Assembly: GCF_018449795.1 (NCBI RefSeq)
Contig: NZ_JAAVVE010000012.1
Coordinates: 1 to 64,000 of the forward strand
DNA from: Sphingomonas sp. dw_22
GTDB taxonomy: Bacteria > Pseudomonadota > Alphaproteobacteria > Sphingomonadales > Sphingomonadaceae
DNA length: 64,000 bases
Direction of reading: 5' to 3'
Part shown: positions 42,472-51,261 of the stretch, piece by piece
Numbering within the stretch: the first letter of the stretch is position 1
Layout: the number at the start of each line of letters is the position of its first letter
Program-made: the position numbers and the translations under genes
The notes under the pieces: generated by a model
What the model was told of the DNA's origin: nothing
Database searches by the model: none
Seen by the model: only the letters and a program-made list of their open reading frames with translations

Positions 42472-43923
42472 TCATCCCTTTTGGCCGCCGCCGGTCATTA
42501 GATCTCTGACGTCGGTTAGCCGCCCGGTGACCGCCGCCGCCGCCGCCATTGCCGGCGAAACGAGATGCGTGCGGGCTCCAGGCCCTTGTCTTCCTACGAA
42601 ATTTCGATTCGAAGTGGAAGCACAACGTTCGCCGGCCGGAACCTTGTCCGGATTCATCGCCAGGCACATCGAGCAGCCGGGCTCGCGCCATTCGAAGCCA
42701 GCCTCCACGAAGATGCGATCGAGCCCCTCCGCCTCGGCCTGAAGCTTGACCAGTCCGGAGCCCGGAACGATCAGCGCCTGGCGGATGCGATCCGCGACAT
42801 GGCGCCCCTCCACCACCGCCGCAGCAGCGCGCAGATCCTCGATCCGGCTGTTGGTGCAGGAGCCGATGAAGACATGCTCGATGGCGATGTCCTGCATCGC
42901 CGTGCCGGCGGAAAGCCCCATATAATCGAGCGAGCGCCTGGCCGCCTCGCGCTTCGAGGGATCGGCGAAGCTGTCCGGATCGGGCACCGCGCCGGTGATC
43001 TGCACCACGTCCTCGGGGCTGGTGCCCCAGGTGAGCGACGGGGCGATGTCACTCGCGGAAAGCTTCACCACCTTGTCGTAGACAGCATTGGTATCGGTCG
43101 GCAGCGTCTTCCAATAGGCGACGGCCTTGTCCCAATCGGCGCCGTGGGGCGCCATCGGGCGGCCCTTGAGGTATGCGAAAGTCGTCTCGTCCGGCGCGAT
43201 CAGGCCCGAGCGCGCCCCGCCCTCGATCGACATGTTGGAGACGGTCAGCCGCCCTTCCAGCGACATCGCCCGGATCACCTCGCCGGTGAACTCGATGACA
43301 TAGCCGGTGCCGCCCGCCGCGCCGATCTTGCCGATGATCGCCAGTACGACGTCCTTGGGGCTGACGGCGAAGCCCAAAGTCCCGTCGACGCGGACCTCCA
43401 TCGTCTTCGACTGGCCGAGCAGCAGCGTCTGCGTCGCCAGCACATGCTCGACTTCGCTGGTGCCGATGCCGAACGCCAGCGCCCCCAGCGCGCCATGCGC
43501 CGAAGTGTGGCTGTCGCCGCAGACCAGGGTGGCGCCCGGCAAGGTGAAGCCCTGTTCCGGCCCCACGACATGGACGATCCCCTGCCGCACATCGAGCGCG
43601 TCGAAATAGGGCACGCCATAGTCGGCGACATTGGTCCGGAGGGCCGAAAGCTGCCCCGCGCTCGCCGGATCGGCGATCGGCAGCGCATGCCCCTCGACAT
43701 CCGCGCGCGCGGTGGTGGGCAGGTTGTGATCGGGCACCGCAAGCGTGAGGTCGGGCCGGCGCACCGGACGCCCGGCGGCGCGGAGCCCCGCGAATGCCTG
43801 GGGGCTGGTCACCTCATGGACGAGGTGACGATCGATATAGATCAGGCAGGTGCCGTCGTCGCGGCGCTCGACCACGTGATCGGCCCAGATCTTCTCATAG
43901 AGCGTGAGGGGTTTGCTCGCCAT
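42472..43923 (-). CDS. leuC: 3-isopropylmalate dehydratase large subunit
   Basis: Aconitase-family [4Fe-4S] enzyme that converts 2-isopropylmalate to 3-isopropylmalate with LeuD. The 483 residues include [51 protein letters not shown] and [12 protein letters not shown], the last two carrying the cluster cysteines, and NRNFVGRQG near the end. No anomaly. The upstream ferritin-like gene has its own stop region 70 bases from the leuC start. Confidence 0.96.
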   Translation of the reverse strand: MASKPLTLYEKIWADHVVERRDDGTCLIYIDRHLVHEVTSPQAFAGLRAAGRPVRRPDLTLAVPDHNLPTTARADVEGHALPIADPASAGQLSALRTNVADYGVPYFDALDVRQGIVHVVGPEQGFTLPGATLVCGDSHTSAHGALGALAFGIGTSEVEHVLATQTLLLGQSKTMEVRVDGTLGFAVSPKDVVLAIIGKIGAAGGTGYVIEFTGEVIRAMSLEGRLTVSNMSIEGGARSGLIAPDETTFAYLKGRPMAPHGADWDKAVAYWKTLPTDTNAVYDKVVKLSASDIAPSLTWGTSPEDVVQITGAVPDPDSFADPSKREAARRSLDYMGLSAGTAMQDIAIEHVFIGSCTNSRIEDLRAAAAVVEGRHVADRIRQALIVPGSGLVKLQAEAEGLDRIFVEAGFEWREPGCSMCLAMNPDKVPAGERCASTSNRNFVGRQGPGARTHLVSPAMAAAAAVTGRLTDVRDLMTGGGQKG

Positions 43924-43994
43924 GCTGGCGATCTAGGCGAATATTGCGCGCGTGCAACCCGCTCCGCAATTTTGCGTCCCGAAGTTCGGCTATC

Positions 43995-44678
43995 TCAGGC
44001 CGCCACGGGCAGCGGCGACGCCAGCACTTCCGCCGGATCGTGCGCATCGGCCCATTCGGTGCGGCGCTTGACCCAGGGGTTGAGGAACAGCGCCGGCAGC
44101 TTGAGGAACAGCAGCTCCGAATGGATGAAGGTATCGATCGCATGCTCCCACCATCTGGGATCGCGCTTGCCGTTCGCCTTGAGCCAGCCGTCATAGGGCG
44201 CCCAATGGCTCGGCTCGTCCTTCTCGATGATCTGGAAGATCTTCACCAGCGTCTTGTCGTGGCGGACCAGCGGGTGCCTGAGCAGGATATCGACCTGGCG
44301 ATAGCCGCGCTTCTCGGTGAGCGAGATCACCCGGCACAATTTCTCGAACTGGTCGTCCTCGGCGATGATCCGCCGGGTATCGAGATCGTCGATCGTGCGG
44401 CGGAACATAATCTCGACGAAACGGTCGATATGGCCGCAGGTGCGGTCCACCTTGAGCGGCATCTTGCCCTGGAGCTCGAACCAGCGCTTGAACATCACAT
44501 AATGCTTGCGCTCGTCGGCGCGGTGCCTTTCGATCGAGGCGATCAGCGCATGATCGTCAGGCGCGCGCGCCCGCACCGCATCGAGCACCCGGTCGATGCT
44601 CGTATACCCCCGATGCTCGTTGTAGATATAGATCGAACCCAGCAGGTCCAGATAGCGGGTACGAAACCAGGTCAACAT
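43995..44678 (-). CDS. Ferritin-like diiron protein of unknown role
   Basis: A 227-residue, mostly helical protein with two diiron-type motifs: Glu56-Arg-Lys-His59 and Glu155-Pro-Ser-His158, plus candidate ligands Glu21, Glu89 and Glu122 at helix spacings. This fits a four-helix ferritin-like fold (rubrerythrin or fatty-acid-hydroxylase type). It has no signal peptide. The family is not one I can name. Its start at 44678 lies 62 bases from the 31-bp arms of the inverted-repeat element at 44740-44901, which separates it from scoB. Confidence 0.7.
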   Translation of the reverse strand: MLTWFRTRYLDLLGSIYIYNEHRGYTSIDRVLDAVRARAPDDHALIASIERHRADERKHYVMFKRWFELQGKMPLKVDRTCGHIDRFVEIMFRRTIDDLDTRRIIAEDDQFEKLCRVISLTEKRGYRQVDILLRHPLVRHDKTLVKIFQIIEKDEPSHWAPYDGWLKANGKRDPRWWEHAIDTFIHSELLFLKLPALFLNPWVKRRTEWADAHDPAEVLASPLPVAA

Positions 44679-44739
44679 CGCCGGATGCTACGCCTCGCCC
44701 GGAACAGCGTCAACGCGGACAGCGGTGGTTGGGCGGGTG

Positions 44740-44901
44740 GATTTTGTTCGCGCGACGGCGCAGCGACGCGACGATGTTGTCCGCCGCGATAGCGGCTGGC
44801 GTCATTCAAGCGGTTCAGCGGGAACCGCCGTTTGCGTGACGCAAGCGCTTTCAGCGCAACCTGCAATCGGCGCGTCGCCGCGCCGTCGCGCGAACAAAAT
44901 C
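44740..44901. repeat. Large inverted-repeat element with four inner hairpins
   Basis: Arms of 31 bp with one mismatch (left from 44740 GATTTTGTTCGCGCGACGGC..., right ending at 44901) flank 100 bases containing hairpins at 44783-44796, 44810-44828, 44832-44844 and 44845-44857. Total length 162 bases. No gene or transposase is inside and no target duplication is visible. The right end touches the scoB stop codon. It could be a non-autonomous mobile element or a transcript-ending RNA structure. Confidence 0.7.
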
Positions 44902-45551
44902 TAAGCCGCAGCCAGCGCCACCTCGTAATGCGCCGTCGTCTTCGCCGCGACTTCCTCCTCGGTCACGCCCGGCGCCAGCTCGATCAGCCGGAAGGGCGAA
45001 CCATGGTCCGGGCGCTGGAACACCGCCAGATCGGTGATGACCATGTCGACCACATTCTTGCCGGTCAGCGGCAGCGTGCATTCGGGGATGAACTTGGGAT
45101 CGCCGTTCTTGGAGACATGCTCCATCACCACGATGATCTTCTTGACGCCCGCGACCAGGTCCATCGCGCCGCCCATGCCCTTGATCATCTTGCCGGGGAT
45201 CATCCAGTTGGCGATGTCGCCCGTCTCGCTGACCTCCATCGCGCCGAGCACGGTCAGGTCGATATGCCCGCCGCGGATCATCGCGAAACTGTCCGCCGAG
45301 CTGAAATAGACCGAGCTGGGCAGCTCGCTGATCGTCTGCTTGCCGGCATTGATGAGATCGGGATCGACCTCGTCGTCATAGGGAAACGGCCCGATGCCGA
45401 GCATCCCGTTCTCGGACTGGAGCGTCACCTCCACGCCCTCGGGGATATGGTTCGCCACCAGCGTCGGGATGCCGATACCCAGGTTGACGTAGAAGCCGTC
45501 CTCCAGCTCGCGCGCGGCGCGCGCTGCCATTTCGTCGCGGGTCCAGGACAT
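44901..45551 (-). CDS. scoB: 3-oxoacid CoA-transferase subunit B
   Basis: Beta subunit of succinyl-CoA:3-ketoacid CoA-transferase, with the catalytic glutamate Glu47 in [11 protein letters not shown]. The 216 residues match the family ([76 protein letters not shown]). The subunit A gene is 1.1 kb upstream, separated by a phosphatase gene. Its ATG overlaps the phosphatase stop by one base (TAATG). It serves ketone-body or 3-oxoacid activation. Confidence 0.95.
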   Translation of the reverse strand: MSWTRDEMAARAARELEDGFYVNLGIGIPTLVANHIPEGVEVTLQSENGMLGIGPFPYDDEVDPDLINAGKQTISELPSSVYFSSADSFAMIRGGHIDLTVLGAMEVSETGDIANWMIPGKMIKGMGGAMDLVAGVKKIIVVMEHVSKNGDPKFIPECTLPLTGKNVVDMVITDLAVFQRPDHGSPFRLIELAPGVTEEEVAAKTTAHYEVALAAA

Positions 45552-46642
45552 TATCTCTTCTCCTCGGCCGGATCGCTCCAGCGTTTGTCTGCGGGGAAAA
45601 CCTCGTCGAAGCTGCCCTTCAGGCCGCTGCCGTAAACGGGGTTGGGAAGCATGAACCAGCCCGCGCCCCAGAGCGGCGCCACCATCGTCTCGGTCGCGGC
45701 GTTGCGCCGCATCGCCGGGCCGAGCTCCTTGGCGTTGAACAGGTCGCTGAAATCGCCGAGCTGGTCGCCCACCAGCGCGATCACGCAGTAGCGATCGGCG
45801 ATCTGCCAGCGCCGCGCATCCTTGGCGCTGCTCGTCGTGCCGTCGTCACCGCGCAGCCACAGCGTCTTGCCATGCTCGGCCGGCCCCAGCCCGGCGCCGT
45901 CGATCGCGGCCTCGGTCTGCGCGGCATTGGCCGCCAGGCGATTGGAATTGAAGATCACCGTCACGCCCTCGCGCCGCGCCGCCTGGAGCGCGTCGACCGC
46001 GCCCGGCACCGCCGCCACCCTGTCGGCGCCGGTCTGCTCCCAGCGTTCCCAGCGCTGCTCGTCATAGGCGCCCTGGCGCTGGGCGTCCGACGCCTCATAG
46101 CCCAGGTTGAGCAAAGCCGTCTCGTCGATGTCGAGCACCACGGCGAGCGGCTTCTTCTCGCACGACGTGAACTTGGGTGCCGCCAGCGTGCCCTCGGGCG
46201 CCAGCACGACCGACCAGACATTGCCGCCCGTCTTGCGATCGAGCGCGCGGTTGCGGACATAGGACCAGAGCGCCTGATAGGCTTGGACGCTCAGCGCCGC
46301 CGCCTCGCCCGATCCGTAGAGATATTGCATCCCCGGCGGCACCGGCACCGCGCCCGCGGAGGTCGGCAAGGCCGCGACCGGCGGCTGGCCGGGCGCGCCG
46401 GTGGGCGCCGGCAGTTCCTTGAGCTGGGTCACCTGCCAATTGCCCTCGGGCACCTGCACGTTCAGCGGCCTGGCAGGTTGCGGCTGCGGCGCGCGCCGCT
46501 GCTTGCGCTTCTGCGAATCCTGCCGCGACTTGACGACTCCGCCCGCCGCCACGACGGGTACCGCCGCCGCCGCGATGCAGCCCGACAGCAGCGACGCCGC
46601 GACGATTCCGCCGATCGCGCGCCCGCAGGCGGACAAGGTCAT
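45551..46642 (-). CDS. HAD-superfamily acid phosphatase-like lipoprotein, class B/e(P4) type
   Basis: A 363-residue exported lipoprotein: lipobox LLSGC with Cys22, then a basic stretch ([14 protein letters not shown]). The HAD catalytic motif [11 protein letters not shown] places Asp171 and Asp173, followed by [11 protein letters not shown] (motif II Ser/Thr) and [14 protein letters not shown] (motif IV). This matches class B acid phosphatases and the lipoprotein e(P4) group, which cleave nucleoside monophosphates. It would sit in the periplasm or outer membrane. It lies inside the scoA-scoB operon, overlapping both neighbours by a few bases. Confidence 0.85.
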   Translation of the reverse strand: MTLSACGRAIGGIVAASLLSGCIAAAAVPVVAAGGVVKSRQDSQKRKQRRAPQPQPARPLNVQVPEGNWQVTQLKELPAPTGAPGQPPVAALPTSAGAVPVPPGMQYLYGSGEAAALSVQAYQALWSYVRNRALDRKTGGNVWSVVLAPEGTLAAPKFTSCEKKPLAVVLDIDETALLNLGYEASDAQRQGAYDEQRWERWEQTGADRVAAVPGAVDALQAARREGVTVIFNSNRLAANAAQTEAAIDGAGLGPAEHGKTLWLRGDDGTTSSAKDARRWQIADRYCVIALVGDQLGDFSDLFNAKELGPAMRRNAATETMVAPLWGAGWFMLPNPVYGSGLKGSFDEVFPADKRWSDPAEEKR

Positions 46643-47346
46643 GCCGCCTCGCGCGGCCGCGTCGTGCGGAACTCGATCTTCTTGTCATAGGGCGCGCCGA
46701 CGATCAGCCGCTGCACATAGATGCCCGGCAAGTGGATCTGGTCGGGATCGAGGCTGCCCACCGGCACCACTTCCTCCACCTCGGCCACGCAGACCTTGCC
46801 CGCGGTCGCCATCGGCTGGTTGAAATTGCGCGCGGTCTTGCGGAAAATGAGGTTGCCGCTTTCGTCGGCCTTCCAGCCCTTGATGATCGAGACGTCGCTG
46901 CGGATGCCGCGCTCGAGGATATATTCCTCGCCGTCGAAGAGCTTCACTTCCTTGCCCTCGGCGACCTGGGTGCCGACGCCGGTCCGGGTGTAAAAGCCCG
47001 GAATGCCCGCCCCGCCCGCGCGGCAGCGCTCGGCCAGGGTACCCTGGGGGCAGAACTCCACCTCCAGCTCGCCGGCGAGATATTGCCGCTCGAATTCCTT
47101 GTTCTCGCCGACATAGGAGGAGATCATCTTCTTCACCTGGCGGCTGCGCAGCAGCTTGCCGAGCCCTTCGTTATCGATGCCGGCATTGTTGGAGGCGATG
47201 GTGAGCCCGGTGACGCCCGAGGCCTGGATCGCATCGATCAGCCGCTCCGGGATGCCGCACAGGCCGAAGCCGCCCGCGCAGAGCGTCATGCCGTCGAACA
47301 GCAGCCCTTCCAGCGCTGCTTCCGCGTTGGGGTAGAGCTTGTCCAT
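46639..47346 (-). CDS. scoA: 3-oxoacid CoA-transferase subunit A
   Basis: Alpha subunit of the CoA-transferase. The 235 residues include [59 protein letters not shown] and [33 protein letters not shown], typical of ScoA/AtoD. I chose ATG 47346 ([14 protein letters not shown]) with GGAGAG 9 bases upstream; the longer frame adds 17 unlikely residues. It is followed by the phosphatase lipoprotein with a 4-base overlap. The dyad at 47408-47429 upstream may regulate it. Confidence 0.94.
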   Translation of the reverse strand: MDKLYPNAEAALEGLLFDGMTLCAGGFGLCGIPERLIDAIQASGVTGLTIASNNAGIDNEGLGKLLRSRQVKKMISSYVGENKEFERQYLAGELEVEFCPQGTLAERCRAGGAGIPGFYTRTGVGTQVAEGKEVKLFDGEEYILERGIRSDVSIIKGWKADESGNLIFRKTARNFNQPMATAGKVCVAEVEEVVPVGSLDPDQIHLPGIYVQRLIVGAPYDKKIEFRTTRPREAA

Positions 47347-47407
47347 GCGCCGATTCTCTCCTGACTGCGTGGCGGCGATAATCCTGCGGCATCGCATCGG
47401 TCAAGCG

Positions 47408-47429
47408 AACCTGAACCGACTTTCAGGTT
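47408..47429. promoter_or_regulatory. Operator-like dyad upstream of scoA
   Basis: AACCTGAA-CCGACT-TTCAGGTT, a perfect 8-bp dyad with 6-base spacing, 62 bases before the scoA start and in the region shared with the divergent porin gene. It fits a TetR- or MarR-type site in form, but no regulator is encoded next to it. Confidence 0.45.
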
Positions 47430-47492
47430 TCGACACAATGTGGCGCTGTGGCGAAAAAGTCACATTATAGGTTGTAATTAAATTGCCATATT

Positions 47493-47511
47493 GCACCCGC
47501 GAAACGGGTGC
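47493..47511 (+). promoter_or_regulatory. Leader hairpin of the porin-like gene
   Basis: GCACCCG-CGAAA-CGGGTGC, a 7-bp stem, followed 12 bases later by the 16-bp palindrome TCGGATGG-CCATCCGA (47524-47539). Both lie in the leader of the barrel gene at 47575. A -10-like TATAGG is at about 47466. Structured leaders are common on outer-membrane protein transcripts. Confidence 0.4.
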
Positions 47512-47574
47512 TTACGTAGCGGCTCGGATGGCCATCCGAAGTTAGAGTAAAAGTCCAAAAGAGTAGGAAAAACA

Positions 47575-48105
47575 ATGCGAATTCTCGCAACGGCGGCGCT
47601 CGCCCTGACGGCAGCCGCTACCCCCGCCCTCGCCCAGGATGGCTCGTTCCAGGGTCCGCGCGCCGAGATCGTCGGCGGCTGGGACCATGTCGAAGGCGCC
47701 GATCAGAACGCCTCGGGCTTCGTCTATGGCGGTGCGGCGGGCTATGACCTGCAGCGCGGCAACGCGGTGTTCGGCGTCGAGGGTGAAATCACCGGCTCGA
47801 CCGCCAAGAAGACCGAGAACGACGTCACGCTGAAGGCCGGCCGCGACTTCTATGCCGGCGTCCGCGCGGGCTATGTCATCCTGCCGAGCACGCTGCTCTA
47901 CGTGAAGGGCGGCTACACCAACGCCCGCGTGATCGGCGAGACCGCCGACGTGCACGTCGCCGACAACCTGGACGGCTTCCGCCTGGGCGCCGGCCTGGAG
48001 CGCAGCTTCGGCAAGTTCTATGGCAAGGTCGAGTATCGCTACTCGAACTACAGCCAGGACGTGGAGCGTCACCAGGTTCTGGCGGGCCTCGGCGTCCGCT
48101 TCTGA
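47575..48105 (+). CDS. Outer-membrane beta-barrel (porin/OmpA-like) protein
   Basis: A 176-residue protein with a signal peptide (ILATAALALTAAATPALAQ, cleaved near Ala19) and alternating hydrophobic strands (GGWDHVEGADQNASGFVYGGAAGYDLQ, FYAGVRAGYVILPSTLLYVKGGYTNARV, FRLGAGLERSFGKFYGKVEYRYSNY), typical of an eight-stranded barrel of the opacity/OmpA family. The function, structural or adhesin, is unknown. It has a strong terminator at 48126-48156 and a structured leader. Confidence 0.85.
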   Translation: MRILATAALALTAAATPALAQDGSFQGPRAEIVGGWDHVEGADQNASGFVYGGAAGYDLQRGNAVFGVEGEITGSTAKKTENDVTLKAGRDFYAGVRAGYVILPSTLLYVKGGYTNARVIGETADVHVADNLDGFRLGAGLERSFGKFYGKVEYRYSNYSQDVERHQVLAGLGVRF

Positions 48106-48125
48106 TCCGACGACGATCGAGAAAG

Positions 48126-48156
48126 GGCCGCGCGGCACTCGCCGCGCGGCCTTTTT
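48126..48156 (+). terminator. Intrinsic terminator of the barrel gene
   Basis: An 11-bp perfect stem (GGCCGCGCGGC with GCCGCGCGGCC) with ACTC loop and five T residues. Canonical form. Confidence 0.92.
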
Positions 48157-48288
48157 CGTGCCTGGGGCGGATGTTTTGGGCGGCCGAAAACCCCATCGTC
48201 GCCCCCAATGCCGGGCGGCACACCCCCGCCAAGGATCGGAATGGCGCCGGGGGTTACGCGAGCCTCCCACCCGAACTAGACAGGCCGC

Positions 48289-49941
48289 ATGACCGCGAAA
48301 CGAACCGGGGGCCGGATCCTCGTCGACAATCTGGTCGCGCAGGGCTGCGACCGTATCTTCCATGTGCCGGGTGAGAGCTTCCTCGCCGTGCTCGACGCGC
48401 TGCACGACACGCTGGAGATCGATCTGGTGACGTGCCGGCAGGAGGGCGGGGTCGGCTTCATGGCTTGCGCGGACGGGGCGATGACCGGCAGGCCGGGCGT
48501 GGCCTTCGTGACTCGCGGGCCGGGGGCAACCAACGCTTCGATCGGCGTCCATGTCGCGATGCAGGACTCCCAGCCGATGCTGCTGTTCATCGGCGATGTC
48601 GATCGCGGGATGCGCGATCGCGAAGGCTTCCAGGAAGTCGACTTCCCCGCGATGTTCGCGCCGCTCGCCAAATGGGCGACCCGGATCGAGGACGCCCGCC
48701 GCATCCCCGAATATGTCGCACGCGCCTGGCACGTCGCGACCTCGGGCCGCCCGGGGCCGGTGGTGATCGCACTACCCGAGGACATGCTGTGCGATGTGGT
48801 CGATGCGGTGGATCGGCCCGAGCTCGTGCCCCCGCTCCAGGCCCCCGACGCCTATGACCTCGACCTGATGTTCGCGCAGCTCCGCACGGCGAAGCGACCG
48901 ATCGCGATCGTCGGCGGCGCCGGCTGGGACGCGGAGACGGGTCAGGACTTCGCCAAATTCGCCGAGCGGATCGGCCTGCCCGTCGCCGGCGCATTCCGGC
49001 GGCAGGATTCGATCCTCAACAGTTCGCCGGCCTGGGCCGGCAATCTCGGCTATGGCCCTAATCCAAAGCTGGTCCAGCGGATCAAGGAAGCCGATCTGCT
49101 GCTCGTCGTCGGCGCCCGGCTCGGCGAGGCGACCACGGACGGCTATACGCTGGTTACGCCCGATCATCCCGGCCAGACGCTGATCCACGTCCACCCCGAT
49201 CCCAATGAGCTCAACCGTACCTATCGCGCCGATCTGCCGATCTGCGCGCGACCCTTCGAGTTCGCGGTGGCGATTGCAGCCGAGGAGCAGCTCGATCTGC
49301 CGGTATTTGCCGGCGCCGAAGCCCATGCCGAATGGCTCGAATGGTCTACCCCCAAGCCTCGCGAAGGCGTGACGCTCGACCTCGGCCAATGCGTGCTGGC
49401 GATGCGCGAGGCGATGCCGGCGGACACGATCATCTGCAACGGCGCCGGCAATTTCTCGAGCTGGTGGCACCGCTACTGGCGCTATGGCACCCAGCCGAGC
49501 CAGCTCGCCCCCACCGCCGGCGCGATGGGCTATGGCGTCCCCGCCGCCGTCGCCGCAGCGCTCCGCGCGCCCGATCGGAAGGTCGTGGCGGTCGCGGGCG
49601 ACGGCGATTTCCTGATGAACGGCCAGGAACTCGCCACCGCCGTCCAGCACGGCGCGGACATGCTGGTCATCGTCGTCGACAATTCCACCTACGGCACGAT
49701 CCGCATGCACCAGGAGCGCGAATATCCCGCGCGCCTATCGGGCACCGCGCTCAAGAACCCCGATTTCGCCGCGCTCGGCCGCGCCTATGGCTGCTGGGCG
49801 GACACGGTGGAGACCACCGCGCAATTCGCCCCCGCCCTCGCCCGCGCGCTGGAGCAGCCGGGCGTCAAGCTGCTCCACCTCAAGACCGATGTGGAGTTCA
49901 TCACTCCAGCAACCACGATCTCCGCGCTCCGGAACCGCTGA
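48289..49941 (+). CDS. Thiamine-diphosphate-dependent enzyme, acetolactate synthase-like
   Basis: A 550-residue TPP enzyme with all three domains: N-terminal PYR domain with the conserved glutamate-containing VPGESFLAVLDALHD, a central domain, and the C-terminal PP domain with GDGDFLMNGQELATAVQHGADMLVIVVDNSTYGTI, the GDG-N27-N motif. It belongs to the acetolactate synthase/oxalyl-CoA decarboxylase superfamily; the reaction is not known, and no small regulatory subunit gene (ilvH) is next to it. The C-terminal 41 bases overlap the end of the convergent HxlR gene. It is cytosolic. Confidence 0.88.
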   Translation: MTAKRTGGRILVDNLVAQGCDRIFHVPGESFLAVLDALHDTLEIDLVTCRQEGGVGFMACADGAMTGRPGVAFVTRGPGATNASIGVHVAMQDSQPMLLFIGDVDRGMRDREGFQEVDFPAMFAPLAKWATRIEDARRIPEYVARAWHVATSGRPGPVVIALPEDMLCDVVDAVDRPELVPPLQAPDAYDLDLMFAQLRTAKRPIAIVGGAGWDAETGQDFAKFAERIGLPVAGAFRRQDSILNSSPAWAGNLGYGPNPKLVQRIKEADLLLVVGARLGEATTDGYTLVTPDHPGQTLIHVHPDPNELNRTYRADLPICARPFEFAVAIAAEEQLDLPVFAGAEAHAEWLEWSTPKPREGVTLDLGQCVLAMREAMPADTIICNGAGNFSSWWHRYWRYGTQPSQLAPTAGAMGYGVPAAVAAALRAPDRKVVAVAGDGDFLMNGQELATAVQHGADMLVIVVDNSTYGTIRMHQEREYPARLSGTALKNPDFAALGRAYGCWADTVETTAQFAPALARALEQPGVKLLHLKTDVEFITPATTISALRNR

Positions 49942-50386
49942 CCAGCGGATCGTCGGGCTGGACGACGCCGAGCGCCCGGCCCGCCAGCGGCACACCGGTC
50001 AGCCGGTCGACCACCATCGGCTCGACCAGCTTGCCGGTCTCCTGATCGACCAGCCGGGTGACGCCGCCCTCGCCATGATGCGTGCGGCCCCATTCGCCCA
50101 GCACATGAAGCACCGGCAGGAAATCGCGCCCCGCCGCGGTCAGCACATATTCGTCGCGCGGCGGCCGCTCGCTGTAGCGGCGCTTCTCCAGCACCCCCGC
50201 CTCGGTGAGCGCGCGCAGCCGCGCCGTCAGGATGTTCGGCGCGATCTTCAGGCTGGTGCGCAACTGATCGAACCGGGTCAGCCCCAGGCTCACGTCGCGC
50301 AGGATCAGCATGCTCCACGCATCGCCCACCCGCGCCACGCTGCGGGCGATCGGGCAGCAAGTCGAATTTTCTTCTCTCGGGTCCAT
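49901..50386 (-). CDS. HxlR-family transcriptional regulator
   Basis: A 161-residue winged-helix protein (CPIARSVARVGDAWSMLILRDVSLGLTRFDQLRTSLKIAPNILTARLRALTEAGVLEKRRY), with the HxlR N-terminal Cys in STCCPIAR and a C-terminal extension after the domain. HxlR proteins often sense electrophiles or quinones and repress a divergent enzyme gene; here the SDR gene at 50455 is divergent. Its end overlaps the end of the TPP enzyme gene by 41 bases. An ATAGT-N5-ACTAT dyad near its start is a candidate operator. Confidence 0.88.
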   Translation of the reverse strand: MDPREENSTCCPIARSVARVGDAWSMLILRDVSLGLTRFDQLRTSLKIAPNILTARLRALTEAGVLEKRRYSERPPRDEYVLTAAGRDFLPVLHVLGEWGRTHHGEGGVTRLVDQETGKLVEPMVVDRLTGVPLAGRALGVVQPDDPLVSGSGARRSWLLE

Positions 50387-50393
50387 TGCATAA

Positions 50394-50412
50394 TGATAGT
50401 GAGTTACTATTA
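50394..50412. promoter_or_regulatory. HxlR-type operator dyad
   Basis: ATAGT-GAGTT-ACTAT at 50396-50410 is a perfect 5-bp dyad, extendable on both sides with one mismatch, in the 68-base gap between the hxlR-type gene and the SDR gene. A regulator bound here would control both. Confidence 0.5.
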
Positions 50413-50454
50413 AAATGCAAGCGACTCGCTTCAGGGCCGCATGGAGACATGAAA

Positions 50455-51261
50455 ATGACCAATTCTTCCCTTGGCGCTGCCCTGATCACCGGCGCTTCGT
50501 CCGGCATCGGCGCGGTCTATGCCGATCGCCTGGCCCGCCGCGGCCATGACCTGATCCTCGTCGCCCGCGACGGCGCCCGCATGGAGACGCTTGCCGAAAA
50601 ACTGCGCGCCGATACCGGCCGCGCGATCGAAGTCCTCCCCGCCGACCTGACCGACGGCGACGATCTCGACCGCGTCGCGAAGCGGCTCGCCGCCGACGCC
50701 TCGATCACCCTGCTCGTCAACAATGCCGGCATGTCGCTGAACGGCGGGCTGCTCGACAACGAGGCACCGGCGCTGGAGCGCATCGTCACGCTCAACATCA
50801 CCGCGCCGACCCTGCTCGCCTCGGCCGCCGGCAAGGCGTTCAAGGCACGCGGCAAGGGCGCGATCATCAACATCGCCTCGGTGCTGGCGCTCGTCCCGGA
50901 GATGTTCGACGGCGTCTATAGCGGCACCAAGGCCTATCTGCTCAACCTGTCGCTCTCGCTTTCCCAGCAACTCGCGGAGAACGGCGTCCATGTCCAGGCC
51001 GTCCTCCCCGGCGCCACGCGCACCGAGATCTGGGCGCGTTCGGGCAAGGATGTCGACAGCTTCCCACCCGAGATGGTGATGGGCGTGGACGACCTGGTCG
51101 ACGCCTCGCTGCTCGGCTTCGATCGCGGCGAGACCGTCACCATCCCCCCGCTCGCCGACGAAGGGCTGTGGGAGACCTACACCCAAGCGCGCGTCGCACT
51201 CGCGCCGCACCTCTCGCACCGCGATGTCGCGCCGCGCTACCGCGAGACAGTCGACGCCTGA
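50455..51261 (+). CDS. SDR family NAD(P)-dependent oxidoreductase
   Basis: A 268-residue classical short-chain dehydrogenase. ALITGASSGIGAVYADRLA is the nucleotide-binding motif, LLVNNAGMSL the NNAG site, and the catalytic Tyr and Lys are in YSGTKAYLL. I chose ATG 50455 (MTNSSLGAALITGAS): GGAG lies 8 bases upstream, while the ATG at 50449 would be only 2 bases away from it. The gene is divergent from hxlR and probably under its control. Its end overlaps the end of the convergent ankyrin-repeat gene by 25 bases. Substrate unknown. Confidence 0.87.
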   Translation: MTNSSLGAALITGASSGIGAVYADRLARRGHDLILVARDGARMETLAEKLRADTGRAIEVLPADLTDGDDLDRVAKRLAADASITLLVNNAGMSLNGGLLDNEAPALERIVTLNITAPTLLASAAGKAFKARGKGAIINIASVLALVPEMFDGVYSGTKAYLLNLSLSLSQQLAENGVHVQAVLPGATRTEIWARSGKDVDSFPPEMVMGVDDLVDASLLGFDRGETVTIPPLADEGLWETYTQARVALAPHLSHRDVAPRYRETVDA

